Source: Bacteroidota bacterium (GTDB taxonomy: Bacteria; Bacteroidota; Bacteroidia; Chitinophagales; Chitinophagaceae). From it: 35,197 bases of DNA. Shown here in pieces: positions 1 through 9,096 of this stretch (position 1 is the first letter of the stretch; each line of letters starts with the position of its first letter). The stretch covers positions 1 through 35,197 of the forward strand of contig JAFDXH010000205.1 of assembly GCA_018268075.1 (NCBI GenBank), written 5' to 3'. The notes under the pieces were generated by a model. The model did not search any database, had not been told where the DNA came from, and was given only the letters and a program-made list of their open reading frames with translations. The position numbers and the translations under genes were made by a program.

Positions 1-612
1 AAGAAATATGGGTTTGAGAGTAATGAAGAATTGAATGCATTCAGATATACAGATTTTTGTTTTGAAACATTTATTGAAACAGCCAAGAAAGAAAAATACT
101 TTGCCAATACCGTCTTTGTTTTTGTAGGCGATCATGGCATCAGTGGCGATGCAGGCGATATGTTTCCGCAGGCTTGGGAAATAGATGGGCTTACTACAAG
201 GCACGTACCTTTATTATTTTATGCCCCAGCACTTCTTGCTGCACGAAGGGTGCATACTACCTGTTCTCAAGTAGATGTATTTCCATCTGTTACCGCACTT
301 GCAGGCATACCTTACACTAATTCTACTCTGGGGATCAATCTTTTTGATACCACTGCATCCAATAATTATTTTAAAAATATTGCCTTCTTGTTTGATCCTA
401 ATTTAAAACAAACAGGCATTGTTACAGATAAGTACGTGTTCACACACAATGTAAATGGCGGCAAGGAAGATTTTAGATCGTCGAAGGATAATGCAGTAAT
501 AGACGGGCCCGAAGCACTGCATGATAAAAAACTATTACAACAACTTACAGAAGCCTATTACCAAACTGCAAAATATTTACTTTACAATAATAAGAAGGAG
601 AAACTACATTGA
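1..612 (+). CDS. LTA synthase/sulfatase-family transferase, 3' part only
   Basis: This is the C-terminal 203 residues of a membrane-anchored sulfatase-fold enzyme; the reading frame is open from base 1, so the gene starts before the window. It keeps the metal-binding motif VFVGDHG (Asp-His pair), then HVPLLFYAP, SQVDVFPSV and a TLG motif, all shared at the same spacing with the full-length gene that follows. By that alignment the fragment begins at about residue 467 of the family, so the membrane segments and the nucleophile are outside the window. The family (Pfam Sulfatase, PF00884) moves phosphoglycerol or phosphoethanolamine groups onto envelope glycans or lipids. Gram-negative Bacteroidota have no lipoteichoic acid, so the acceptor is unknown. 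It lies 45 bases before its paralogue and is probably in the same operon. The ATG at 31 is internal and not the start. Confidence 0.85.
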   Translation, partial: KKYGFESNEELNAFRYTDFCFETFIETAKKEKYFANTVFVFVGDHGISGDAGDMFPQAWEIDGLTTRHVPLLFYAPALLAARRVHTTCSQVDVFPSVTALAGIPYTNSTLGINLFDTTASNNYFKNIAFLFDPNLKQTGIVTDKYVFTHNVNGGKEDFRSSKDNAVIDGPEALHDKKLLQQLTEAYYQTAKYLLYNNKKEKLH

Positions 613-657
613 AGCCATTTGTCCTTTTAGATTTTACCTATAAAAAAAACCGGATTG

Positions 658-2655
658 ATGCACTTTAAAATACCAAGGACAATACCACTTACTATTCAAT
701 GGATCATAAAATTATGGTTGATTTTTTTTGTGATATTTACAATTTTGCGAATAGCTACAGTAGTATTATTTATCCCGGCAAATGATAGTGTAGCCAATTT
801 GTTTCCTTCCTTTTGGCTGGGTTTTTTATACGATGCTAAGTGGATAGCCCTATTGCTTTTGCCAATAGCCCTTTTATCTGTTTATCCAAGATTTTCACCA
901 TTTTTTAGCGAGAGAAATAAAAGATTATGGTCCTACTATCTTGCCTTTGTCACCTTGTTTGTTTTATTTTTTTATGGCGCCGACTTTGGTAATTTTAGCT
1001 ATAACCATACACGCATCAATGCAAGTGCGCTAAACTTTGCCGAAGATCCTGGTATATCTTTTAGAATGCTTTGGCAGAGTTATCCGATGGTATGGATATT
1101 TCTGGCGCTGATTGTTTCTGTCATTTTATTATTTGCACTTTTTAAAAGAACTCACGTAAGAACTACCAGAAATAATTCTCAAGAAAATATAGTATATCGC
1201 AAAAGATGGCATGCCGTTACTATTGTTTTTTTATTATGGTGTATTTATGGGTTGTTTTGTATCACACCGCTTAAATGGAAGGATGCGTTTCAACTCAATG
1301 ATAATTTTAAATCCTATGTTGCATTAAATCCGTTACAAAATTTTTTCACAACCCTCAGATTCAGAAGCCCCTCTTTTGAAGATTCAGAAGCAAAAGCCAA
1401 CTATCAGGTGATTGCAGATTTTTTGCAACTTGATACCAAAACCCGAGGAGAAAAAAATTATACCAGAACAATGCAGCCGCATAGTCATAGTTTGGAAAGC
1501 AGGCCCAATGTGGTTTTGGTGATTTGCGAGAGCTTTAGCATGTATAAGAGCAGTATGAGTGGCAACCCATTGAACGCTACCCCATTTTTTAAAAGTATGT
1601 GCGACAGCGGCTTATTTTTCAATCATTGTTTCACTCCTACTTTTGGTACGGCACGGGGTGTTTTTGCCACCATTACCGGCATACCAGATGTGCAGCTTTC
1701 TAAATTTTCTACAAGAAATCCATCCGCAATCAACCAACGCACGATTATCAATGATTTTGAAGATTATGATAAATATTATTTTCTGGGCGGTAGTGGAGAG
1801 TTCAATAATTTTCAGGGACTAATACATAATATAAATGGGGTAAAAATTTTTCAGGAAGGGTCATTTACATCGCCTATTGTAAATGTATGGGGCATTAGTG
1901 ATAAAGATCTATTCATAGAGGCAGGAAGCCATTTATCCAAAGAAAAAAAGCCATTTTTTGCTGTAATACAAACCGCAGATAATCACCGGCCATATACTAT
2001 TCCCGCAGAGGATAGTGATTTTGAAAGAAGGATCGTTCCAGATGATTCCTTGAAAAAATATGGCTTTGAATCATTGAAAGAGTTTCAGGCATTCTGCTAT
2101 ACAGATTATACATTTAAAAAATTAATTCAAAAGGCTAAAGAAGAGAATTGGTTTAATAACACACTTTTTGTTTTTGTAGGCGATCATGGTGTAGAAGGTG
2201 AAACTTCTGCCATTTACAAAGGCGATACTGCTAATCTGAGCAGGCTTACAGATGAGCATGTGCCTTTGCTGTTTTATGCGCCGGAATTGCTTTCGCCTCA
2301 ATTGCGAACTGAGGTAGTTTCGCAAATAGATGTATTACCTACCATAGCAGGAATGATGCATGACTCTTATTCAAATACCACGCTAGGTCGCGATCTTTTA
2401 AATTCACGTGGAAAGCAGGACGCAGCCTTTATTATTCATCACGATGAAGGAAATATTGGAATAGTAACCAATGATTTTTACTTTGTAAAAAACCTACAGA
2501 TATCTAAAGAAGAACTGTTGCCGCTAAGAAGTTCGGCATTTGAGATAAGTAAAGAAAAAAGAGACTCCATAAAAAATGCGCTCTCTACACTCACTACGGC
2601 AATCTATGAAACAGCAAAATGGATGCTGGTGAATAACCGGCAGGAAAAATATTGA
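658..2655 (+). CDS. LTA synthase/sulfatase-family membrane transferase
   Basis: Full-length enzyme of 665 residues. About five hydrophobic segments fill the first 200 residues, followed by a periplasmic sulfatase-fold domain from about residue 282. Visible active-site residues are Glu291 in VVLVICESF, a candidate nucleophile Thr331 in FGTARG, His443 in ADNHRPY and Asp509-His510 in VFVGDHG. These match the metal ligands and threonine nucleophile of LtaS-type enzymes, so a phosphoglycerol or phosphoethanolamine transferase acting outside the inner membrane is likely. Substrate is unknown. It is a tandem paralogue of the preceding truncated gene. A TTG at 655 directly precedes the ATG at 658; I chose the ATG. 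A strong hairpin with a T tract follows the stop codon. Confidence 0.88.
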   Translation: MHFKIPRTIPLTIQWIIKLWLIFFVIFTILRIATVVLFIPANDSVANLFPSFWLGFLYDAKWIALLLLPIALLSVYPRFSPFFSERNKRLWSYYLAFVTLFVLFFYGADFGNFSYNHTRINASALNFAEDPGISFRMLWQSYPMVWIFLALIVSVILLFALFKRTHVRTTRNNSQENIVYRKRWHAVTIVFLLWCIYGLFCITPLKWKDAFQLNDNFKSYVALNPLQNFFTTLRFRSPSFEDSEAKANYQVIADFLQLDTKTRGEKNYTRTMQPHSHSLESRPNVVLVICESFSMYKSSMSGNPLNATPFFKSMCDSGLFFNHCFTPTFGTARGVFATITGIPDVQLSKFSTRNPSAINQRTIINDFEDYDKYYFLGGSGEFNNFQGLIHNINGVKIFQEGSFTSPIVNVWGISDKDLFIEAGSHLSKEKKPFFAVIQTADNHRPYTIPAEDSDFERRIVPDDSLKKYGFESLKEFQAFCYTDYTFKKLIQKAKEENWFNNTLFVFVGDHGVEGETSAIYKGDTANLSRLTDEHVPLLFYAPELLSPQLRTEVVSQIDVLPTIAGMMHDSYSNTTLGRDLLNSRGKQDAAFIIHHDEGNIGIVTNDFYFVKNLQISKEELLPLRSSAFEISKEKRDSIKNALSTLTTAIYETAKWMLVNNRQEKY

Positions 2656-2672
2656 TCCATATCATTTTGCCA

Positions 2673-2705
2673 GCGATAAGTATCCTATCGCATTTTATTT
2701 TTTTT
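2673..2705 (+). terminator. Intrinsic terminator after the sulfatase pair
   Basis: A perfect 6-bp stem GCGATA/TATCGC (2673-2678 with 2686-2691) has a 7-base loop and is followed by ATTTTATTTTTTTT. The tail is T-rich only on the + strand, so it terminates the sulfatase transcript and not the converging DedA gene. Confidence 0.7.
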
Positions 2706-2720
2706 CGAAAGCTTTATTAA

Positions 2721-3389
2721 TTATCCGGGTACATTTAATATTGTTTTTTCTTCCAAATTATTTTTCTTTCTGCTTAATATTAATTTAAGTAAAACCGGTC
2801 CAGTAGTGATGAGTACAATGCCAATTACTATTTTCTCCAGATGATCTTTAGCCCAGGCATTTTCGCCCAATAAAAACCCTGCTGAAACAATGCTGGTTAC
2901 CCATAAAAAACTTCCAATAATGTTATAGAATGAAAATTTTGAAGAGTTCATTCTTACCATGCCGGCCACGATGGGAGCAAAGGTTCTGATTACAGGTAGA
3001 AAACGTGCTATAATGATGGCGCCGCCACCCTTCTTAGCATAAAAGGCTTCAGCCTGAATCAGGTATTTTCTTTTGAAAAGCCATCGGTCTTTACTAAACA
3101 GCACATCCGATTTTTTTCCTAACCAGTAGCCTAAAAAATTGCCCAATACCCCTGCAAAAGTGATTAAGCCTATCCAAAAAACCAGATTTACCAATGGATC
3201 TGCAAATGGCGATAAGGTATTTGCTATGATCATTCCTGCTATAAATAGTAAGGAATCGCCTGGTAAAAAAAATCCGAAAAATAATCCTGTTTCAATAAAC
3301 ACGATCAAAGCTACAATGTATAATCCACCATGTTGAACTATCCATTCAGGGTTCAATAAATTTTGAAGAAATTCTAAAATTGGTTCCAT
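2721..3389 (-). CDS. DedA family membrane protein
   Basis: A 222-residue integral membrane protein of the DedA/SNARE-associated (VTT domain) family. The family hallmark is visible: ETGLFFGFFLPGDSLLF near residues 33-49, then the G..LGYWLGKK segment and the arginine-containing ARFLPVIRTFAPIVAGM. Some DedA proteins are reported to recycle undecaprenyl phosphate or to move phospholipids between leaflets, and others support membrane potential and drug tolerance. Which applies here cannot be read from sequence. Length is normal for the family. It converges with the sulfatase gene, and the two are separated by that gene's terminator. No clear TAnnTTTG box was found upstream. Confidence 0.9.
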   Translation of the reverse strand: MEPILEFLQNLLNPEWIVQHGGLYIVALIVFIETGLFFGFFLPGDSLLFIAGMIIANTLSPFADPLVNLVFWIGLITFAGVLGNFLGYWLGKKSDVLFSKDRWLFKRKYLIQAEAFYAKKGGGAIIIARFLPVIRTFAPIVAGMVRMNSSKFSFYNIIGSFLWVTSIVSAGFLLGENAWAKDHLEKIVIGIVLITTGPVLLKLILSRKKNNLEEKTILNVPG

Positions 3390-3560
3390 TTAAACAAAAC
3401 ATTTTTGATATAAATAATTTATCTGGGTATAAAGTGGAAAATGCTTTTCAATATGCCGATGCAGCACATAAATAAATTCTAAAAATTTTATTGAAAATTA
3501 TTTTCTGTAAGGGTGCAATAATACTTTGCCCTTCAAATAGATTGCGGCTAAAATGAAATA

Positions 3561-3932
3561 TTAAAAAAGCGTGCAGCGGAATAATAATAGATAATAACCC
3601 GGAATAGGTAAATTATAATAGGGTCTAATATTAAAAGAAGAAATATTTTGCATACAGCCCTCTCCGGTATTGAAATCCACTCTTTCGATACTGCTATGGT
3701 TTAGAACCATGCCTGAACGCTGTACTGTGGTGCAGGCAATAGTTTCAGCATCAAATTTGCTCTCAGGCAATGCTGAATTATTTACATCATGCTCAGGTAA
3801 TAAGGGAGATGATTGAATATTATTTTCTGCTTGAATTTTCAGTGATGGCGATGCAATGCAGATGGTATTCAAAAATAGAAAGGTGATAGCGAATACGCTT
3901 TTGGTAAAACTGATATGGATGCTACGGCCCAT
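3561..3932 (-). CDS. Small secreted protein of unknown function
   Basis: An open frame of 123 residues beginning MGRSIHISFTK and continuing into a hydrophobic stretch ending near IASPS, a typical signal peptide. The mature part is short and polar, has three cysteines (ACTTV, EGCMQ, FRCTL) and ends in a hydrophobic tail. I recognise no domain. The frame is open up to 3983, but a well-formed promoter at 3956-3983 places transcription start near 3949, which supports the ATG at 3932. The next gene on this strand is dedA, whose start at 3389 lies 171 bases beyond this stop. That gap and the lack of similarity argue against a shared function. Secretion is inferred from the leader; everything else is open. 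It could still be a non-coding frame. Confidence 0.5.
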   Translation of the reverse strand: MGRSIHISFTKSVFAITFLFLNTICIASPSLKIQAENNIQSSPLLPEHDVNNSALPESKFDAETIACTTVQRSGMVLNHSSIERVDFNTGEGCMQNISSFNIRPYYNLPIPGYYLLLFRCTLF

Positions 3933-3955
3933 TATGCTATTATCATTATTTCGGA

Positions 3956-3983
3956 CAAATATATTAGAAAAATATACGGGCAA
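3956..3983 (-). promoter_or_regulatory. Bacteroidota-type promoter for the small secreted gene
   Basis: Read on the minus strand, TTG (3983-3981), a 17-base spacer and TATATTTG (3963-3956) match the TTG/TAnnTTTG promoter of this phylum. It lies 23 bases before the ATG at 3932. It is the only minus-strand candidate here with both elements at an accepted spacing. Confidence 0.5.
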
Positions 3984-4133
3984 ATGTTATTGTTTTAATA
4001 AACCTATATGTATAAATACCTAAAAATAAACAGCAATAAAAAAATTGTATTTATTTGAAAAAGCTGTGTTCAAGCATTAAGTGCATAACTTTAGTTTTAA
4101 TAAAAGTAATTTCTGATTCTAATATTAATATTC

Positions 4134-5786
4134 ATGAAACATTTTTTCAAGATTATTCCCCTTCTGGTTTTTGTTTATTTTTTTTCCTGCGTACATGGGA
4201 ATGAGAAATCGAACACCAACGATGATCTTGCGGCATTTAGTGCAGATAGTATGAAGCACGACCTTGCAATTATTGCATCAGATTCTTTTTTGGGAAGAAA
4301 ACCTTTTACAGAGGGTGAAACCAAAACGATTAATTATTTACAAGCAAGGTATAAGGAAATAGGATTAGAGCCCGGCAATGGTCAAAGCTATCTGGAGCCA
4401 GTTCCATTGGTGAGTGTGAAGGCAACGGCTGCACCATTCATGGATGTTAAGTCTGACAATAATAATTTTAAATTAAAAGCATTTGACAATTATGTAATAT
4501 GGACTGATAAAACAGATAGCAGCATTTCTTTAGAAAATACCCCACTGGTTTTTGTAGGGTATGGCGTAGTAGCTCCAGAATATAATTGGAACGATTATGC
4601 AGGATTAGATGTAAAGGGGAAAGTGGTTTTGGTAATGGTGAATGATCCGGGTTTTTGGGTAGGCGATACCACTTTATTTAAAGGCAATGCCATGACCTAT
4701 TACGGCCGTTGGACATACAAGTTTGAAGAGGCCGCAAGGCAAGGCGCAAAAGGTTGCCTGGTAATTCACAATACCAAAGCGGCAAGCTATCCATTCAGTG
4801 TTTTGCAAAATAGTTTTAATACTTCCAGATTAATATTGGATGACCGTGGAAAGAATAAAAAAAATTGTGATGTGATTGGATGGATTACAGAGCCAACAGT
4901 CAATAGATTATTTAAGGCAGCAGGATACGATTCTACACTTTTGGTAAAAGCAAATACAAGGGGCTTTAAAGGTATTCCGCTCAATCTTCAGGTATCTACC
5001 TCTATGAAAGTGAAAACTACTTACAATAAATCTTTTAATGTAATAGGAAAAATTACCGGTAGCAAGCATCCCGATCAAGTGGTAATATATACAGCTCATT
5101 GGGATCATTTTGGCATTGTACGACCAGACTCAACTGGTGATAGTATATATAATGGTGCCATAGATGATGGTACAGGCACTGCTGGGCTATTGGAAATGGC
5201 ACGTGCATTTAAGAAAATGAAAATCAAGCCGGAAAGAACCGTTATTTTCTTGTGTGTTACCTCAGAAGAGCAAGGGTTGCTTGGGTCGAAATATTATGTA
5301 GAAAATCCGCTATACCCTATGGATAGCACAGTAGCAGATATTAATATGGATATTATGATGCCTTATGGTAAAACCAATGACATAGTAGTGGTAGGAGAAG
5401 GGCAAAGCGACCTTGAAGATTATTTAAAATCAGAAATTGAAAAAACGGGCGGCTATATTTCCTTTGATTCCCATGCAGAGGCGGGTATGTATTATAGGTC
5501 AGATCATTTCAATTTTGCAAAGGCCGGCGTTCCTTCATTATATACCAATTCAGGAATTGATTTAGTAGGCAAGGGAAAAGCAGAAGGATTGAGGCTTAAA
5601 AATTATTACAATGATTTTGTTTACCACCACGCTTCCGACAATTATGATTCCTCATGGACGATGGAAGGAGCAATCCGTGATTTGAAATTGCTATTCTCCG
5701 TAGGCAAGCGCCTTGCTTTTGAAGATACTTGGCCCCAATGGAAATCAGGTTCGGAGTTTAAATCAATCCGGGAAGGGAAAAAATAA
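4134..5786 (+). CDS. M28 family zinc aminopeptidase, lipoprotein
   Basis: A 550-residue exported metallopeptidase. The N-terminus is a lipoprotein-type signal ending at FFSC (Cys19). Residues about 130-290 resemble the PA-type insert often found in M28 enzymes, and the catalytic domain follows. Co-catalytic zinc residues are visible: His322 and Asp324 in AHWDHFG, Asp344/345 in AIDDGTG, Glu378-Glu379 in TSEEQG, Asp406 in NMDI and His498/499 in YHHASDN. The family removes N-terminal amino acids from peptides, so a role in peptide scavenging in the periplasm or at the cell surface is likely. An imperfect -7 box, TAACTTTA, is at 4086-4093. It converges on the RND gene with only 7 bases between stop codons. 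Confidence 0.9.
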   Translation: MKHFFKIIPLLVFVYFFSCVHGNEKSNTNDDLAAFSADSMKHDLAIIASDSFLGRKPFTEGETKTINYLQARYKEIGLEPGNGQSYLEPVPLVSVKATAAPFMDVKSDNNNFKLKAFDNYVIWTDKTDSSISLENTPLVFVGYGVVAPEYNWNDYAGLDVKGKVVLVMVNDPGFWVGDTTLFKGNAMTYYGRWTYKFEEAARQGAKGCLVIHNTKAASYPFSVLQNSFNTSRLILDDRGKNKKNCDVIGWITEPTVNRLFKAAGYDSTLLVKANTRGFKGIPLNLQVSTSMKVKTTYNKSFNVIGKITGSKHPDQVVIYTAHWDHFGIVRPDSTGDSIYNGAIDDGTGTAGLLEMARAFKKMKIKPERTVIFLCVTSEEQGLLGSKYYVENPLYPMDSTVADINMDIMMPYGKTNDIVVVGEGQSDLEDYLKSEIEKTGGYISFDSHAEAGMYYRSDHFNFAKAGVPSLYTNSGIDLVGKGKAEGLRLKNYYNDFVYHHASDNYDSSWTMEGAIRDLKLLFSVGKRLAFEDTWPQWKSGSEFKSIREGKK

Positions 5787-5793
5787 AGGCTTT

Positions 5794-8700
5794 TTATTCT
5801 TCTTCATATTGTTCATGCTCTTCAGGATTGTAGGCAGCCTTCAATTCATTCAATTTTTTCTTTCCGTAGGCAAATCTTGTAATAAAAACATACAAAACAG
5901 GTACTATGAATATGGCAAGGGAGGTAGCCGTCAACATGCCTCCAAATACTGTCCACCCAATAGTTTTGCGCGACTCAGATGCCGCGCCTGTTGCAAATGC
6001 AAGTGGCAATACACCCAGGATGAATGCCAGCGACGTCATAACGATAGGGCGCAAACGCAATTTTACTGCAGCAATAGTGGCTTTGATAAGATCCATACCA
6101 CTGTCCACTCTTTCTTTTGCAAATTCTACAATTAGAATCGCATTTTTGGCAGCAAGGCCTATCAAAGTAATCAAACCAATCTGTGCATAAATATTATTAG
6201 AGATATTGGGTAAAAAGGTTAACACAATAATAGACCCTAATGCCCCAATGGGTACTGCAAATAGCACAGAAAAAGGTACAGACCAGCTTTCATATAATGC
6301 TGCAAGAAATAAAAACACAAATACAAGAGAAACACCAAAAATCAACCCGGTTTTATTTCCAGCCTTTATTTCTTCTAAAGACATTCCTGAAAATTCATAC
6401 CCATAACCGGCGGGTAAAAATTTTGCAGCAGTTTCTTCCAATGCTGTGATAGCCTGGCCACTACTGTATCCGGGATTAGTACTTCCGTTAATTTCTATGG
6501 ATCGGTTCACATTATAGTGCGATATCAAAGCAGGATTCTCTATTACCTTGGAGGTGATTAATGAACTTAAAGGAATCATATTGCCCAGATTATTTCTCAC
6601 ATAGTACTTTCCAATCTCGCTTAGCGAAGAGCGATATGTGCTATCAGCCTGCGTTACCACCCTAAAGTTTCTTCCATACAATGTAAATTGATTCACATAG
6701 GAACTGCCCAGCAAAGTAGAAAGCGTATTATAAACATCAGAAACATCAACACCTAACTGCCTTGATTTTTCACGATCTACATCTACCTTATAGCTGGGTG
6801 TATTGCTTGTAAAAAAAGTAAAAGCTTTGCTTATTTCAGGACGCTTATTTACCTCTGCCAGAAAATTTTTGGCTACTTGGTTAAATTTTTGAATATCATC
6901 TGTGCTCGTTGTTTGCTCCAGTTCAAAAGTAAATCCTGCGGTACGCCCCAAACCTGGGACAGGTGGTGGTGCTATGGGCAGCACCCTGGCTTCTTTAATA
7001 TCAGCAGTTTTTTCTTGAATCTTTCTCATCACACTCAATTCATCTTGATCTTTTCCTTTCCGTTGATCCCAGGGCTTTAGCATCACCCACATGGTGCCTA
7101 CATTAGGTTTATTAGATCCCTGAATCACATTGAACCCGGCAAGGCCGCCTACTACAGAAACTTCAGGAATTGACTTGATGCGTGCCACCAAATCCTTGAG
7201 CATCGTATAACTCCTTTCAGTAGAGGTAGCCTCAGGCATTTCATAAGTTACCAATAAACTACCCTCATCTTCTTGAGGAATAAATCCAGTTGGTTTCTTT
7301 TCAAAGAGTATAAACAATGCAATAAAGATGGCCACCAATAGCGTAAGGACATACGGAGTCTTTTTAATCCAAAGCACTACGCCTCTTGTATAAGAATTGG
7401 TAATTTTACCAAAGCGGCCATTAAAGGCTACAAAGAATTTTTCTAAAAAATTTTTCTTTTCCTTTTCACCCTTAGAATGCCTTAATAAAAGAGAACATAG
7501 AGCGGGGGTAAGCGATAGTGCTACAAAGGCTGAAATAATTACTGACACAGCTATCGTAATTGCAAATTGCTGGTATAGCCTGCCCACAATGCCCGGAATA
7601 AAACCAACCGGTACAAATACCGCAGCAAGGATTAATGCAATGGCCACTACAGGCCCGGAGATATCCTTCATGGCTCTACGGGTAGCTTCTTTGGCCGATA
7701 AATTATATTTATCAATATAATGTTGTGCTGCCTCTACCACTATGATAGCATCATCTACGACGATACCAATGGCGAGTATAAACGCAAATAAAGTAAGGGT
7801 ATTAATAGTAAAATTAAAAAGTACAAAAAATGTAAATGTTCCTATAAGAGAAACCGGAATAGCTAATACAGGAATTAATGTAGCACGCCAATCCTGAAGA
7901 AATAAAAATACCACCAACACTACCAGAATCAGCGCTTCAATGAGTGTAAAAACCACTTCTTTAATAGAAGCCTGCACTACCGAAACCGTCTCACTGGGGA
8001 TCAAATAATCCATATCATTTGGAAAAGTTTTCTTTAATTCTTTCAGCGTTTTGAGTATGCCTTCATAGGTAGCTAATGTGTTGGCATCAGGTGTTTGATA
8101 AATAATAAGGTAGGTGGCAGGCATTCCATTTACTGTAGAATTATGGCCATAATTAAATTTGCCCAATTCTACTCTGGCAATGTCTTTCATGTACACTATA
8201 CTTCCTGTGGCGGGGTTATTACGAACAATTATATTTTCAAATTGCTCTACAGTATTGAGGCGGCTATTGGTCAATACATTGTATTCAAAACTCTGCTGGC
8301 CTGGCTGAGGTAAGCCGCCAATAGTACCGGGCGCCACTTGTATATTCTGGTCGTTTATGGCTGCACTCACATCTGCCGGCGTGATTTTTAAAGCAGCAAG
8401 CTTTTCCGGATTGAGCCAGATACGCATGCTAAAATCATCGCCATGAGAATCAATATCACCTACGCCCTTCACACGCTTTAGGGCATCTTGTACATGTATG
8501 TTTACATAATTGCCAATAAAACTGGAGCTATGTGTGCCATGTGGTGAATAAAAAGCAAAAATGGCTAATGCACTGGGATTGCGCTTTCGCACCGTTATTC
8601 CCAATCTTTTTACTTCATCTGGCAATGAAGGTAAAGCTACATTTACTCTGTTTTGTACATCCACAGTGGCTATGTCAATATCTGTTCCTACATCAAACAC

Positions 8701-8979
8701 AACATTAATACTACTCTGCCCACTTGAGGTACTTCCGCTTGTAATATAGGTCATGCCTGGCGATCCGTTTATCTGGGTCTCCATTGGTGTGGTGGTAGTT
8801 TGCTCTACAGTTCCGGCATCTGCTCCGATAAAACTACCCGACACAGAAACAGTTGGCGGCGAAATATTAGGATACTTAGCCACTGGTAAGTTTATTAAGG
8901 AAATGATTCCCACCAGAACAATTACAATTGATATTACAATTGCGGTAACTGGGCGTTTTATAAAAGTTTCTGCGATCAT
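5794..8979 (-). CDS. RND efflux pump, HAE1 family (AcrB-like)
   Basis: A 1061-residue inner-membrane proton/drug antiporter and the last gene of a three-gene efflux operon. It starts MIAETFIKRPV, typical of the family, and has the two repeats of one membrane helix, a large periplasmic loop and further helices. The proton-relay aspartates are present in TM4 (GIVVDDAIIVVE, Asp409-Asp410), as is the TM10 lysine (LIGLAAKNAILIVEF). Length matches AcrB/MexB. The family exports hydrophobic or amphiphilic compounds such as drugs, bile salts and dyes; substrates here are unknown. It is separated from the adaptor gene by 117 bases holding a hairpin that may reduce read-through. Confidence 0.95.
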   Translation of the reverse strand: MIAETFIKRPVTAIVISIVIVLVGIISLINLPVAKYPNISPPTVSVSGSFIGADAGTVEQTTTTPMETQINGSPGMTYITSGSTSSGQSSINVVFDVGTDIDIATVDVQNRVNVALPSLPDEVKRLGITVRKRNPSALAIFAFYSPHGTHSSSFIGNYVNIHVQDALKRVKGVGDIDSHGDDFSMRIWLNPEKLAALKITPADVSAAINDQNIQVAPGTIGGLPQPGQQSFEYNVLTNSRLNTVEQFENIIVRNNPATGSIVYMKDIARVELGKFNYGHNSTVNGMPATYLIIYQTPDANTLATYEGILKTLKELKKTFPNDMDYLIPSETVSVVQASIKEVVFTLIEALILVVLVVFLFLQDWRATLIPVLAIPVSLIGTFTFFVLFNFTINTLTLFAFILAIGIVVDDAIIVVEAAQHYIDKYNLSAKEATRRAMKDISGPVVAIALILAAVFVPVGFIPGIVGRLYQQFAITIAVSVIISAFVALSLTPALCSLLLRHSKGEKEKKNFLEKFFVAFNGRFGKITNSYTRGVVLWIKKTPYVLTLLVAIFIALFILFEKKPTGFIPQEDEGSLLVTYEMPEATSTERSYTMLKDLVARIKSIPEVSVVGGLAGFNVIQGSNKPNVGTMWVMLKPWDQRKGKDQDELSVMRKIQEKTADIKEARVLPIAPPPVPGLGRTAGFTFELEQTTSTDDIQKFNQVAKNFLAEVNKRPEISKAFTFFTSNTPSYKVDVDREKSRQLGVDVSDVYNTLSTLLGSSYVNQFTLYGRNFRVVTQADSTYRSSLSEIGKYYVRNNLGNMIPLSSLITSKVIENPALISHYNVNRSIEINGSTNPGYSSGQAITALEETAAKFLPAGYGYEFSGMSLEEIKAGNKTGLIFGVSLVFVFLFLAALYESWSVPFSVLFAVPIGALGSIIVLTFLPNISNNIYAQIGLITLIGLAAKNAILIVEFAKERVDSGMDLIKATIAAVKLRLRPIVMTSLAFILGVLPLAFATGAASESRKTIGWTVFGGMLTATSLAIFIVPVLYVFITRFAYGKKKLNELKAAYNPEEHEQYEEE

Positions 8980-9059
8980 ATTTTACATTCCCAACTTTTT
9001 TAAAAGAGCACTTTTTTAAAGTAAGAAAACCTATTTTTTTTATACAATAATTTAATAAA

Positions 9060-9075
9060 CCGTTTTGAAAAGCGG
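9060..9075 (-). terminator. Hairpin between adaptor and RND genes
   Basis: On the minus strand CCGCTTTTCAAAACGG folds into a stem of about six pairs, including one G-U, and is followed by the T-rich TTTATTAAATTATTG. It starts 21 bases after the adaptor stop codon. It could be a partial terminator or a 3'-end stabiliser inside the efflux operon. The stem is short, so this is tentative. Confidence 0.3.
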
Positions 9076-9096
9076 CCTACCAGATTACTCTTCTTT

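Noticed and set aside
3933-3983. ATG at 3983 as start of the small secreted gene
   Set aside because: It lies at or upstream of the promoter, and the hydrophobic leader begins properly at 3932.
5713-6135. 140-residue + strand frame bridging the M28 and RND 3' ends
   Set aside because: It overlaps both well-supported genes and its sequence is a by-product of their codons, with many Cys and Arg in no recognisable pattern.
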